From an uncultured Alkaliphilus sp. (GTDB taxonomy: Bacteria > Bacillota > Clostridia > Peptostreptococcales > Natronincolaceae), in the NCBI GenBank assembly GCA_938074565.1, contig CALJEQ010000006.1, positions 186,001 to 250,000 on the forward strand: a DNA stretch of 64,000 nucleotides, read 5' to 3'. Position numbers and translations under genes: made by a program. Each line of letters starts with the position of its first letter. The first letter of the stretch is position 1. Positions 19,263 through 27,961 of this stretch are shown here, one piece after another. Below the pieces are notes generated by a model, which was not told where the DNA came from, did not search any database, and saw only the letters and a list, made by a program, of their open reading frames with translations.

Positions 19263-21344
19263 ATGAAAAAGGTTAAGGATAACAATATAGTTTATATCGA
19301 TTTGTCTCTGAAAAAAGTACATAAAGAAGAAATTAGTCCGAAGTTAAGAAAAGAGTTTATGGGTGGTACTGGAATTAACACAAAAATTCTTTATGATTCA
19401 GAAGCAATGTATCATGATGCATTATCAGAAAAAAATGTACTTGTTTTTGGGGTAGGTCCAGCAGTTGCCACAGGATTAATAGCGGGTAACCGATGTACGA
19501 TAACAGCTAAGAGTCCTATTACCGATATCTATGGTGATTCAAATATAGGCGGCGACTTTACTCTAAGAATGAGGGCTGTTGGAATTGATCATCTTGTATT
19601 TAACGGAAAAGCTGAAACACCTGTTTATATACATATTGATAAGGCAGGAGAAGTACATATTCTGGATGCAACAGACTTATGGGGTAGCGGAACCCATAAA
19701 ACTACAGACACTTTGATGGAACGACATGGTAGTGACAGTGAGGTAGCTTGTATTGGACCAGCTGGAGAAAAGCTAGTAAGATATGCTTGCGTTATGATGT
19801 CAAAAACCCATGCAGCAGGACGTGCAGGTATGGGGTGCGTCATGGGGTCTAAAAATATAAAAGCTATTGTTATAGAACGTAATAAATCTAATCCACCAAT
19901 ATATGATCAGGAAAAAGTTAATGAAATTAAAAAGATATGGCTTGATGGTTGCAAAAATTCCCTTACTACAAGATTAGGGAAAGTATATGGATCATTATTT
20001 CTAATAGAATCAAATGTTAAGGGAAAACACCTTCCTATAAGAAACTTTAAAACAGGTGATGATGAAAATGCCGAAAATATTTTTCCCCATAAGTTTGTAT
20101 TAGACCATGTGACTAAGAAGAGAGGGTGTTACGCTTGCCCCGTAGCTTGCTCAAAATCTTATGAAGTTAAAGAAGGAAAATACAAGGGGTTAAAGGGAGA
20201 AAGAATAGAATTTGGTACTGCCGCCAGTCTTGGTCCAGTGGTGGGGGTATTTGATTGGCCAAGTATTTTACATTTAAAATTATTAACCGATGATATTGGC
20301 GTTGACTCAATGGAGTTTGGTGGCGTAATAGGGTTGATTTTAGAATGTCAAGAACGTGGAATAATCAAAGATGTAGATGGTAGAGTAGTTAAGTTTGGAG
20401 ATGTTGATGATATTGAGTATCTTACCCATAAGCTAGGTAATAGAGATGGGATGGGAGATATATTAGCTGAAGGCGTGTATCGTATAGGTAAGTTGTTAAA
20501 TGCTGAAGATTATGCGTTCTGTATAAAAAAGGCTTCCTCTAATCCGCCAACAGCTAGTCGAAAGGTAAGGGCATTAGGTTATATTACTTCAACTAGAGGT
20601 GGAGACCACCTTAGAAGTTTTTGTTTTACGATGCAAAATGGAGGATATGCCACAGCTAAACACGTATTCAAACTTAAAAATGCTGAAAAACATCTAAACA
20701 ATCCAGATAAACAGGGTCGTATACTTTGGTGGCATGAAAATTACAAAAATATTGTAGACTCCCTTGGTGTATGTCTCTTTGCTATACAAGGACTTCCAAG
20801 TATGGGGGTAGGGTATTACAGTGATTTTGCAAAAGTTATGAATGCTTTCTTTAATTTAGATACAACAGCTGAGGAAGTAATGGATACTGCAGAACGTATT
20901 TATCAATTACAAAATTCATTTAATGTTAACTGTGGAATGTCTATTGATGATTATCAATGGCCAACACGTAAGAAAGATGCTGATATTGATGATGAATTTA
21001 TTAAAGCCTCAACTCTTACTACTACAGATCGAGATGCTCCTGGAATGTTACCCGAATATTTTGCATTTAGAGGGTTAAGTAGTGATGGTATACCAACAGT
21101 AAAGAGATTTGTAGAGTTAGGATTAAGTGACTATATAGATAAAGCAAAAATAGTAGATATTAAAGAAGTTAAAAGGATGAGTGAGTTAATAGAAGAAGTT
21201 GCGATAGATCCTAAATTCTCTAGTATCGATAAGAAGAAAGCTCACATTAGTGCAGCACTTGTGGGTAAATTATTCAATTATAAGCACAAAGTACAAAGTA
21301 AGAAGTACTTGAAAGAAAAGCAATCTTTAGAAAAAGGCAAGTAA
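19263..21344 (+). CDS. aldehyde:ferredoxin oxidoreductase (tungsten/molybdenum)
   Basis: A 693-residue AOR-family enzyme, normally interconverting aldehydes and carboxylates with ferredoxin and a bis-pterin tungsten cofactor. The N-terminal domain has G-G-T-G-I-N-T-K, and the pterin-binding region G-R-A-G-M-G-C-V-M-G-S-K. The [4Fe-4S] cluster ligands are C-Y-A-C-P-V-A-C (Cys289, 292, 296) and a distal Cys504 in L-G-V-C-L-F. Length is slightly above the usual 605-620. Its position between an acyltransferase and an ACP gene is unusual. It suggests oxidation or reduction of a starter or product acyl group (acid to aldehyde) in the cluster, rather than central amino-acid fermentation. Confidence 0.9.
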   Translation: MKKVKDNNIVYIDLSLKKVHKEEISPKLRKEFMGGTGINTKILYDSEAMYHDALSEKNVLVFGVGPAVATGLIAGNRCTITAKSPITDIYGDSNIGGDFTLRMRAVGIDHLVFNGKAETPVYIHIDKAGEVHILDATDLWGSGTHKTTDTLMERHGSDSEVACIGPAGEKLVRYACVMMSKTHAAGRAGMGCVMGSKNIKAIVIERNKSNPPIYDQEKVNEIKKIWLDGCKNSLTTRLGKVYGSLFLIESNVKGKHLPIRNFKTGDDENAENIFPHKFVLDHVTKKRGCYACPVACSKSYEVKEGKYKGLKGERIEFGTAASLGPVVGVFDWPSILHLKLLTDDIGVDSMEFGGVIGLILECQERGIIKDVDGRVVKFGDVDDIEYLTHKLGNRDGMGDILAEGVYRIGKLLNAEDYAFCIKKASSNPPTASRKVRALGYITSTRGGDHLRSFCFTMQNGGYATAKHVFKLKNAEKHLNNPDKQGRILWWHENYKNIVDSLGVCLFAIQGLPSMGVGYYSDFAKVMNAFFNLDTTAEEVMDTAERIYQLQNSFNVNCGMSIDDYQWPTRKKDADIDDEFIKASTLTTTDRDAPGMLPEYFAFRGLSSDGIPTVKRFVELGLSDYIDKAKIVDIKEVKRMSELIEEVAIDPKFSSIDKKKAHISAALVGKLFNYKHKVQSKKYLKEKQSLEKGK

Positions 21345-21386
21345 AATAATTAATATATAATAATACAATAATAGGAGGACGATATT

Positions 21387-21689
21387 ATGAAAAACTTAAC
21401 ACCTGAATTAAAAGAGGAAATTAGAGAGTTGGTATTTGAATTTTTTTCAGAAGAGTGTGAAGTTGAGTTAGATGAATTAAGTGATGAAACAACAATATTA
21501 AATGACTTAGATGGAGATTCATTATTATTTGTAGAATTAGTTGAACTAATGAAAAAGAAATATGACTTAAATATCCAACTACAAACAATTGGAAAATACC
21601 TATTAAAGAACCCTGCTGAGACAATTGCACAAGTTGTAGAAACATCTTACTTAATTTATCAACATGAGAATGAAATTGTAAACTTATAG
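21387..21689 (+). CDS. acyl carrier protein (first copy)
   Basis: A 100-residue acidic carrier protein. The phosphopantetheine attachment serine is Ser45 in the D-G-D-S-L-L-F motif. Four-helix carrier-protein features (F-V-E-L-V-E-L-M-K-K-K-Y) surround it, followed by a C-terminal extension ending H-E-N-E-I-V-N-L. It is longer than a fatty-acid ACP (about 77 residues). It is about 92% identical in protein to the copy at 22512 yet differs at many synonymous sites. It would be activated by the Sfp-type transferase encoded at the end of the cluster. A TAGGAGGA site precedes the ATG. Confidence 0.9.
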   Translation: MKNLTPELKEEIRELVFEFFSEECEVELDELSDETTILNDLDGDSLLFVELVELMKKKYDLNIQLQTIGKYLLKNPAETIAQVVETSYLIYQHENEIVNL

Positions 21690-21699
21690 GATAGTAGAT

Positions 21700-22446
21700 A
21701 TGATGACTCAGGAACAATATAAATCTGGGATAACTACTTTTGAAGTTAACAATGGTATTGGAATTCTTACAATAAATAATGGAATGCAAAATAAAATAAG
21801 TGAGCCAGAATTTTTAGAATTAGATAGTTTAAAACAATGGCTATCACAAGAAGACATTAAAGGCTTAATTATTACTGGAAAGGGAAGACATTTCTCTGCC
21901 GGAGCAGATGTTGATTACATAAAAGAGTGTAAGAATAATCCATCAGTGCTGGGAGAGAAACTTACAAAAGGGAGAGCAATCTTAAATTATATTGAAACGT
22001 TACCAATTGTTACGGTGGCTGCAATTAGTGGAGTCTGCTTTGGGGCAGGTCTAGAAATTGCATTAAGTTGTCAATTTAGAATAGGTGCTTCAAATGCTCT
22101 TTTGGCTCTTCCAGAATCTAATTTAGGCATTATGCCTGGATTAACAGGAACAATTCGTTTACCAAAAAAAATAGGAAAAACAAAAGCACTAGAAATGATT
22201 ATTACTGGTAAAACGGTACCAGCCGATGAAGCTTTAGAATTGGGATTGGTAGATAAAGTAGTTCCTAATAAAAATCATGTTTCAGCTGCAACTCAGTTTA
22301 TAGAAGAACTAACTGAAAACAAAACCCAATTACAAATAAACAGTATTATTCAATCGGTAAATAATGCAATTTATGAAACCGAAGAACAAGCAATGATAAA
22401 GGAATTAGAAATGTTTTTAGAGTTAGTTAAAGATATTAATATATAG
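21700..22446 (+). CDS. enoyl-CoA hydratase/isomerase-family protein (crotonase 1)
   Basis: A 248-residue crotonase-fold enzyme. The oxyanion-hole loop H-F-S-A-G-A-D-V-D, the second loop G-V-C-F-G-A-G-L-E-I-A, and the two acidic positions equivalent to rat crotonase Glu144 (L-E-I-A) and Glu164 (L-P-E-S) are all present. It could dehydrate 3-hydroxyacyl chains or shift double bonds on the ACP-bound intermediate. It starts 10 bases after the first ACP gene and precedes the second. Its relation to PksH/PksI beta-branching crotonases is possible but the true HMG-synthase partner is missing. Confidence 0.87.
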   Translation: MMTQEQYKSGITTFEVNNGIGILTINNGMQNKISEPEFLELDSLKQWLSQEDIKGLIITGKGRHFSAGADVDYIKECKNNPSVLGEKLTKGRAILNYIETLPIVTVAAISGVCFGAGLEIALSCQFRIGASNALLALPESNLGIMPGLTGTIRLPKKIGKTKALEMIITGKTVPADEALELGLVDKVVPNKNHVSAATQFIEELTENKTQLQINSIIQSVNNAIYETEEQAMIKELEMFLELVKDINI

Positions 22447-22511
22447 TCATTATTTATTTATCTATAACTTATTAATATTAATTTTATTAAATAGGAGGAT
22501 GAGGGGTTATT

Positions 22512-22817
22512 ATGAAAAACTTAACACCAGAAATCAAAGAAGAATTAAAAGAATTAGTTTATGAGTTCTTTTCAGAAGAATGTGAAGTTGAATTAGAGGA
22601 ATTAAGTGATGAAACTACAATTCTTAACGATCTTGATGGAGATTCACTTTTATTTGTTGAGTTAGTTGAGTTAATGAAAAAGAAGTATGACTTAAACATT
22701 CAATTACAAACAATTGGTAAGTACCTACTTAAAAATCCAGCAGAAAACATTGGACAAGTAGTAGAAACCTCTTATTTAATTTATCAACACGAAAACGAAA
22801 TAATTAATTTAGGATAA
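22512..22817 (+). CDS. acyl carrier protein (second copy)
   Basis: A 101-residue carrier protein nearly identical to the copy at 21387. I count about eight substitutions plus one extra C-terminal Gly, with the attachment serine again at Ser45 in D-G-D-S-L-L-F. The substitutions are conservative (I/L, K/R, F/Y, D/E), while the DNA carries many silent changes, which points to an old duplication held by selection. Paired ACPs in one cluster often increase flux or split loading and elongation roles. It has an AGGAGGATGAGGGG site. Confidence 0.9.
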   Translation: MKNLTPEIKEELKELVYEFFSEECEVELEELSDETTILNDLDGDSLLFVELVELMKKKYDLNIQLQTIGKYLLKNPAENIGQVVETSYLIYQHENEIINLG

Positions 22818-23006
22818 TAAAAAGATACTTGGAGGCTTTTCAGCAGAGTTCGAGGCTATAATTTGTTGCATTTATTTAACTTATTTTAGAGTAAGTTTTA
22901 ATCATTGCAGTTATTAAAATATTAAAGCTAAACAATGTTGTTAAGCCTTCTTAAATATTTTTCTCTATTAGAATTAATTAATGAATGTCTATATAACTAA
23001 AAATTC

Positions 23007-23037
23007 TTATTGATAGTCCAAAAGTAGTTATCAATAA
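23007..23037. repeat. inverted repeat in the intergenic region
   Basis: A perfect 9-bp inverted repeat (TTATTGATA at 23007-23015 and TATCAATAA at 23029-23037) with a 13-base spacer lies 39 bases before the SRPBCC-like gene. It lacks a T-run, so it may be an operator or an RNA hairpin rather than a terminator. Confidence 0.5.
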
Positions 23038-23075
23038 AAAGTATACTTCTTTTACTATTGAACAGGGGGTTTAAG

Positions 23076-23594
23076 ATGTTTAAATGGTTTAAAAATTTGT
23101 TTGCTAAAGGGGTAAATAAAGAAGAAAGCTTTATAACTGCTTCGTTGTTTATGAAGGCAGATGAAGTGGAATTTAAGGATTTTAAAGATTATATATACGA
23201 TACTGATAAGTTTAAAAAATGGTTTAACTCTTTCCCTTTTGTATGGTTGTCATTTGACAGAAAGAGGTTTGAAGTAGGATGTAAGGCGAAAATTAGTTTT
23301 ACATTTCCACCATTTACCTACAGTATGGTAGTTACAAATGTATCAGAAGATTCCTTTGATGCTGTCAGTTCAGGTGGTTTATTAACTGGTAAAACATCAA
23401 TGAAGTTTACTAGAAATGAAGAGGGAATATTATTAGAAGATCCCCACTGGCTTTCTGGAATTAATGTGTTTTTTCATAAATACTATTCTTGGTTTTTAGC
23501 TCCTATGCATGTGCCTTATATGAAATATAGGTACTATGTTTTGAAGAAGATGATACTTAAGGAGAAGAAAAAGAAGATGGAAGGAAAAGTATAA
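23076..23594 (+). CDS. hypothetical SRPBCC/cyclase-like protein of the cluster
   Basis: A 172-residue basic protein without clear motif identity. The pattern of strands (C-K-A-K-I-S-F-T-F-P-P-F-T-Y-S-M-V-V-T-N-V) and a long amphipathic C-terminal helix ending in a lysine-rich tail resemble small lipid- or polyketide-binding SRPBCC proteins. This is a fold guess from pattern only. I chose the ATG at 23076 because AGGGGG sits just upstream; a longer in-frame TTG start at 23058 would swallow that site. It lies between the carrier-protein block and the thioesterase, so binding of a chain or cyclising it is plausible. Confidence 0.6.
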   Translation: MFKWFKNLFAKGVNKEESFITASLFMKADEVEFKDFKDYIYDTDKFKKWFNSFPFVWLSFDRKRFEVGCKAKISFTFPPFTYSMVVTNVSEDSFDAVSSGGLLTGKTSMKFTRNEEGILLEDPHWLSGINVFFHKYYSWFLAPMHVPYMKYRYYVLKKMILKEKKKKMEGKV

Positions 23595-23596
23595 CA

Positions 23597-24001
23597 ATGA
23601 TGAAACATGAGTACCCAATTGAAGTACGTGGTTATGAATTAGATTCTTTTAATCATGTTAATAACGCTGTATACGTAAATTACATTGAGGCAGCTAGATG
23701 GGCTTTTTTTAAAGATAATAATTGGCTAGATAGCATGATGAATGCAGGCTTACTGTTGGTAGTAATTGAAACTAACATTCGTTATATTAATGAACTAAAG
23801 ATCTTTGATAAAGCCATTGTTAGAAGTAAATGGCACTATGACGGTAACTATTTAATAGCTGATCAAAACATCTATAAGGAAGAAACCAATCAAAAAGTTG
23901 TTAAATCAACAGTGAAATTGATTTTTGTTTCTACTGATAGGATAATACAGGAACTTCCTGAATTTATTAAAAATGAATTGGATAATGGGGTAGCAGTATG
24001 A
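23597..24001 (+). CDS. hotdog-fold acyl-thioesterase (4-HBT family)
   Basis: A 134-residue single hotdog domain with the YbgC/FcbC signature Y-E-L-D-S-F-N-H-V-N-N-A-V-Y-V-N-Y-I-E (residues 13-31). Asp16 is the expected catalytic residue. These enzymes hydrolyse acyl-CoA or acyl-ACP. In this cluster it may release the finished chain or edit stalled intermediates. It starts just after the SRPBCC-like gene and overlaps the next gene by four bases (ATGA), indicating translational coupling. Confidence 0.85.
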   Translation: MMKHEYPIEVRGYELDSFNHVNNAVYVNYIEAARWAFFKDNNWLDSMMNAGLLLVVIETNIRYINELKIFDKAIVRSKWHYDGNYLIADQNIYKEETNQKVVKSTVKLIFVSTDRIIQELPEFIKNELDNGVAV

Positions 24002-24681
24002 TGGAAAAACAACAATCTTATTTGCTTATTCAGAATTCTACAGCTTATCTCTATATTTCTAATGTTAGTAATATCCTTAATTTTAAAGAAGAAATTGATG
24101 AGAATATCACTAATGATAAAGTCAATTCCTTGGTTATTATTTGGAATAGTCTAAATAGTCACTCAAACACAACAACTAAAGATGAAAAATTAGAAATATA
24201 TAGATGGTTAAATACACTGAAAATTATCTCAGTGGCAGTGGTAGATGCTGATTGTAGTGGTGATTTGCTAGAACTAATAATGATTTGCGATATTCGACTA
24301 GGAGGAAATAAGTTATCTATTAAATTTCCAGAGGACGAATCTGAATTTACTTTCAACTTTGAAGAACGTTGTAATTTGTTGATGGGAACAGACAGAATAT
24401 CTATTAGTTACAATAGCTTACTAAAGTCAACTTTAAACCATCAAGAAGTCCTTAACTTAGGGTTGATAAATAAAGTTATTAATACAGAGGGCTTAATAGA
24501 TGAGATTGAAGCTTACATCAATAAACTGATTGGCAATAAAAGTATTGAACAGATTAATTCAATTAAAAAGTGCTTTAATAATTATAAGCGTTTAGGTTTA
24601 AGTGCTAATCGTGAATTGTTATTAGTAGAAGAATGTAAACAATCTTGTTATTTAATTGCTAAAAAATATTTAGAAAAGTAG
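23998..24681 (+). CDS. degenerate crotonase-like protein
   Basis: A 227-residue protein of crotonase fold, judged by the segment S-G-D-L-L-E-L-I-M-I-C-D-I-R-L-G and the following F-P-E-D. The glutamates of the two acidic positions appear retained. The first oxyanion-hole loop (H-F-S-A-G-A-D in its neighbours) is absent and replaced by a charged Ser/Thr-rich stretch. It may therefore be a non-catalytic partner or act by a changed mechanism. It is sandwiched between the thioesterase, with which it overlaps, and a canonical crotonase. Confidence 0.7.
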   Translation: MMEKQQSYLLIQNSTAYLYISNVSNILNFKEEIDENITNDKVNSLVIIWNSLNSHSNTTTKDEKLEIYRWLNTLKIISVAVVDADCSGDLLELIMICDIRLGGNKLSIKFPEDESEFTFNFEERCNLLMGTDRISISYNSLLKSTLNHQEVLNLGLINKVINTEGLIDEIEAYINKLIGNKSIEQINSIKKCFNNYKRLGLSANRELLLVEECKQSCYLIAKKYLEK

Positions 24682-24689
24682 GATATGAG

Positions 24690-25406
24690 ATGAAGATTGA
24701 ATTAACTAAAGTGTATTATGAAGAAAAAGATAATATTGGATATATTGTGATTAATGAACCACCTGCAAACAAAATGACAAGCTTATTTCTTAAAGAATTC
24801 ACTTATTTGGTTCATGAACATATTACGCAGTCAAAAGTTAAAGGAATAATAATAACTGGTAAGGGAAGACACTTTTGTTCAGGTGCAGATGTTGACCAGC
24901 TTCAAGAAATGGTGGCAACCAACTGTATTATGTCAAGTGAAGGTGATTTAACGGCTTACCCTGTGTGGTATGTAGATAATAGAATGGCTTTTGACTACTT
25001 TAGCCAACTTAATATTCCTGTTATTAGCGCTATAAATGGATTTTGTATAGGCTCAGGTTTTGAATTAGCATTATGTAGTCATATACGAATCTGTGGAAAT
25101 GGAGCATTTGTAGGGCTTCCAGAATCAACATTTGGTATTATGCCAGGAGTTACTGGAACTCTAAGATACTTAGAGTTAATAGGTTTAGGTAAATCTCTTG
25201 AATTAATATTAAATGGGGATACCTTTTATGCAGAAGAGGCTTTAAAAATAGGAGTTATTGATGGAATTGTTAACAAGAAAGAAACTTTAACTTATTGTGA
25301 AAAACTAATTAGATTTATATTAGAAGATGATAAGCCATATTCAAAAGTTAATGTTACTGAATATATAAAACGTTTCAATGAAATTTATTATAAAAATATA
25401 GAGTGA
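24690..25406 (+). CDS. enoyl-CoA hydratase/isomerase-family protein (crotonase 3)
   Basis: A 238-residue crotonase with H-F-C-S-G-A-D-V-D (oxyanion loop), G-F-C-I-G-S-G-F-E-L-A-L-C and L-P-E-S-T-F-G-I-M-P-G, so both acidic positions are kept. It resembles crotonase 1 in the active-site segments but has a variable insertion (T-A-Y-P-V-W-Y-V-D-N-R-M). It probably acts on the ACP-bound chain as dehydratase or isomerase. It is closely spaced with both neighbours. Confidence 0.87.
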   Translation: MKIELTKVYYEEKDNIGYIVINEPPANKMTSLFLKEFTYLVHEHITQSKVKGIIITGKGRHFCSGADVDQLQEMVATNCIMSSEGDLTAYPVWYVDNRMAFDYFSQLNIPVISAINGFCIGSGFELALCSHIRICGNGAFVGLPESTFGIMPGVTGTLRYLELIGLGKSLELILNGDTFYAEEALKIGVIDGIVNKKETLTYCEKLIRFILEDDKPYSKVNVTEYIKRFNEIYYKNIE

Positions 25407-25421
25407 AGGGAAATGTGAAAC

Positions 25422-26537
25422 ATGGAAAAAAACGTTAAATTAGTTGGTACAAGTACATATCTTCCAGGAGAACCTATAAAATTCGACGACATTAATAACT
25501 ATCTTGGAGGTTTTCCAAATGCTCCAAAAAAGATTCAAAGATGGGCAGAAAGAATTCAGCCTATGATGAAGGAAATGCTAGGAATTGAGTATTGTCATTA
25601 TGCATTTAATAACAAGACTCGTACTTTTGATGAAGATTATGTAAGTTTAGCTGTAAAAGCTGCAAAATTGGCTCTTGAAGATGCTAAAATGGAAGCAAAA
25701 GATATTGATTTATTAGTTTATGGTGGTGCATACTCCCACCAAATGCCTCCAATATCAACACGTATTCAAGAAGCTTTAGAAATTGAATTATGTGGTGAAT
25801 TCCATATTCATTCTAACTGTACTTCTGTTTACAAAGCCCTTAAATTAGCCCATACAATGTTAAAAACTGGAGAATATAAAAATGCTCTTGTGGTTTCTTC
25901 AAATGTAGCAAGTTCTTGTTTTGTACCAGAATTCTACAACCAAGAAGTTATCACAAAAGAGGATATATTCTTACGTTGGTATCTTTGTGATGGTGCTGGA
26001 GCTTTTATTTTATCAGCAGTTGATGAAAAAACACAAGGATTCTATTTAGAAAACACATATACTGAATCAGCAGGTGGTAAAAAGGTTGCTGCAATGTTCA
26101 ACAGATACCCAAACCACTATAATAACCCAGCTGACGATTATAAAAATGGTGCTCACCATGTTAGTCAACTTTATTTAGATAAAATGCATAGTTCTGCATT
26201 TGAAGGAAATAATAAAACCATTTTTTACAATGCATTGAAAAGAATGCTAGAATTACAGAATATTGATCTTTCTTCTTTATCTCATTTTGTTGTTAATATG
26301 CCGTCTAAAGCTATTCGTGAAACCATAATGACTGAATGTATAGAACTTGGTGTACCATTGGATAAGTGCTATAGTGCAATTGAGCAAATCGGATACACTG
26401 GACCACCAGCTGCATTGGTTTCTATCGACATTTTGTTGAAAAACACTACATTTAAGAATGGTGACTTAATATACAGTTTTGTAATGGAAGTAAGTAAGTT
26501 TTTACAAGCTGGTTTTACAATCCGTTACATAGAATAA
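25422..26537 (+). CDS. KAS III-like (thiolase-fold) condensing or acyl-transfer protein with altered triad
   Basis: A 371-residue thiolase-superfamily protein of the FabH/KAS III type. The nucleophile is Cys133 in H-S-N-C-T-S-V-Y-K-A. By eye, the usual H-Q-A-N motif is replaced by V-N-M-P-S, and the G-N-T-S-A-A motif by G-Y-T-G-P-P-A. The His and Asn used for decarboxylative condensation therefore seem missing. Relatives with altered residues act as acyltransferases or make starters by other mechanisms. It could prime the pathway or transfer an acyl group to the sugar or scaffold. I rejected HMG-CoA synthase because its own signature is not visible. Confidence 0.8.
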   Translation: MEKNVKLVGTSTYLPGEPIKFDDINNYLGGFPNAPKKIQRWAERIQPMMKEMLGIEYCHYAFNNKTRTFDEDYVSLAVKAAKLALEDAKMEAKDIDLLVYGGAYSHQMPPISTRIQEALEIELCGEFHIHSNCTSVYKALKLAHTMLKTGEYKNALVVSSNVASSCFVPEFYNQEVITKEDIFLRWYLCDGAGAFILSAVDEKTQGFYLENTYTESAGGKKVAAMFNRYPNHYNNPADDYKNGAHHVSQLYLDKMHSSAFEGNNKTIFYNALKRMLELQNIDLSSLSHFVVNMPSKAIRETIMTECIELGVPLDKCYSAIEQIGYTGPPAALVSIDILLKNTTFKNGDLIYSFVMEVSKFLQAGFTIRYIE

Positions 26538-26556
26538 TATAAGTGAGGAGATTGCT

Positions 26557-27957
26557 ATGAAAATTTTATTGGTAAACCCAATAATTCCTTATAAGTTTAA
26601 AATGTTTGACTATGCTGATGAAGCTGGTAGAGCAGCTATTAAAAGACGTGTTTTAGTAGGCCCTCCACTAGGTTTAAATGAATTAGCAGCAGTGGTTCCT
26701 GATGAAGATGTTATTATTATTGACCAAAAAGCTGAATTAGATGCAGATCCTAACTTTGATTTCGAGTCTCATTTAATTAAAGAGTTGGAAAATTTTAGAC
26801 CAGACATCGTAGGGATTACCTGCTTAACTTCTCAATATAATTCAGTATTAAAAATGCTTCAAATAGTAAAGCAGTTCAACAATAAAATTTTGACTACTGT
26901 AGGTGGAATTCATCCATCTTCATGCCCAGAAGACTTTGCTGGATCTAAAGCTGATATTATCAGTCTTGCCTTAGGTAAATACAGTTTTCATCAGATAGTA
27001 AAAGAATTTAAACAGCATGGAGAAAATGCAGATTTCACCAAAATACCAAGTATAGTTATTAATAATGGAACTAGCTTACATTATACAAAATCTTATAAAG
27101 AAGTAAGCTATAAAGATTTTAAAGAGAACTTTTTATTAGATGAAGTAATACCTAATAGAGAATTAACAGATAGATATGATTATAAAATACCTCACCTAGA
27201 TAAAAGAGTTCATTATCTAAGTACATCTCAAGGATGTACCCATAAATGTAATTTCTGTTACCTATGGGAAATGACCCACGGTCGTTATTACTATCGTGAT
27301 GTAGAATCCATTATTAGTGAATTAAAACTAATGGATCGTTACCCTATTATAAGATTCTGTGATGCCCATACATTTGGAGACATCAATAAGTCAAAACTCT
27401 TATTTAACAGAATTATTGAAGAAGGGCTAAATCATCATCAGTTTATTGCAGATGTAAGAACTGATACAGTAATTAAACATCCAGATTTAATGGAATTAGC
27501 TGTAAAAGCGGGACTAAGGGTAACTATATGTGGACTTGAAGCCACCAGTGATGAAGAACTAGAGAGTTACGGAAAAGACAATTCAATTGCTAACATAGAA
27601 GAAGCTTTAAAGACATTAAATCAACTTGGCTTATATGTAAGTGGTAATTATATTGTTAGACCAGACTATGATGAATCTGATTTTGAACGTTTAGCACGTT
27701 TCGTAGAAGATAATCCAATCTACCATTCAGGATTCACTATTTTGACTCCATTCCCTGGTACAGCCCAATGGGAAGAATTAAAAGATGAGATTGTAATTAG
27801 AGACTTAGACTACTATAATCTTACAAATGCTGTTACAAGAACGAAACTTCCAGAGGAAGCGTTCTACAAACAAGTTTCAGATCTTTACGCCCATAGTGGT
27901 AGAATGACAGAGAAATATTTCTCTATGTATGGTAAGTATAAGCTGTCGGGGGTATAA
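26557..27957 (+). CDS. B12-binding-type radical SAM enzyme
   Basis: A 466-residue class B-type radical SAM protein. Residues 1-150 form a cobalamin-binding-like Rossmann domain (K-I-L-L-V-N-P at the start, D-I-V-G-I-T-C-L-T-S, T-V-G-G-I-H-P-S). The radical SAM core has C-T-H-K-C-N-F-C (Cys227, 231, 234), followed by a GxIxGxPxE-like G-L-E-A-T-S-D-E-E-L region. I do not see a D-x-H-x-x-G cobalamin motif, which many members of the class also lack. Likely roles are C-methylation, cyclisation or desaturation of the chain. It lies upstream of the dehydrogenase in the same operon. Confidence 0.87.
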   Translation: MKILLVNPIIPYKFKMFDYADEAGRAAIKRRVLVGPPLGLNELAAVVPDEDVIIIDQKAELDADPNFDFESHLIKELENFRPDIVGITCLTSQYNSVLKMLQIVKQFNNKILTTVGGIHPSSCPEDFAGSKADIISLALGKYSFHQIVKEFKQHGENADFTKIPSIVINNGTSLHYTKSYKEVSYKDFKENFLLDEVIPNRELTDRYDYKIPHLDKRVHYLSTSQGCTHKCNFCYLWEMTHGRYYYRDVESIISELKLMDRYPIIRFCDAHTFGDINKSKLLFNRIIEEGLNHHQFIADVRTDTVIKHPDLMELAVKAGLRVTICGLEATSDEELESYGKDNSIANIEEALKTLNQLGLYVSGNYIVRPDYDESDFERLARFVEDNPIYHSGFTILTPFPGTAQWEELKDEIVIRDLDYYNLTNAVTRTKLPEEAFYKQVSDLYAHSGRMTEKYFSMYGKYKLSGV

Positions 27958-27961
27958 ATTT

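Noticed and set aside
25422..26537. HMG-CoA synthase of a beta-branching cassette
   Set aside because: The sequence around the nucleophile and the rest of the protein fit KAS III better, and the condensing enzyme at 29136 has Cys rather than the Ser of the decarboxylating KS in such cassettes.
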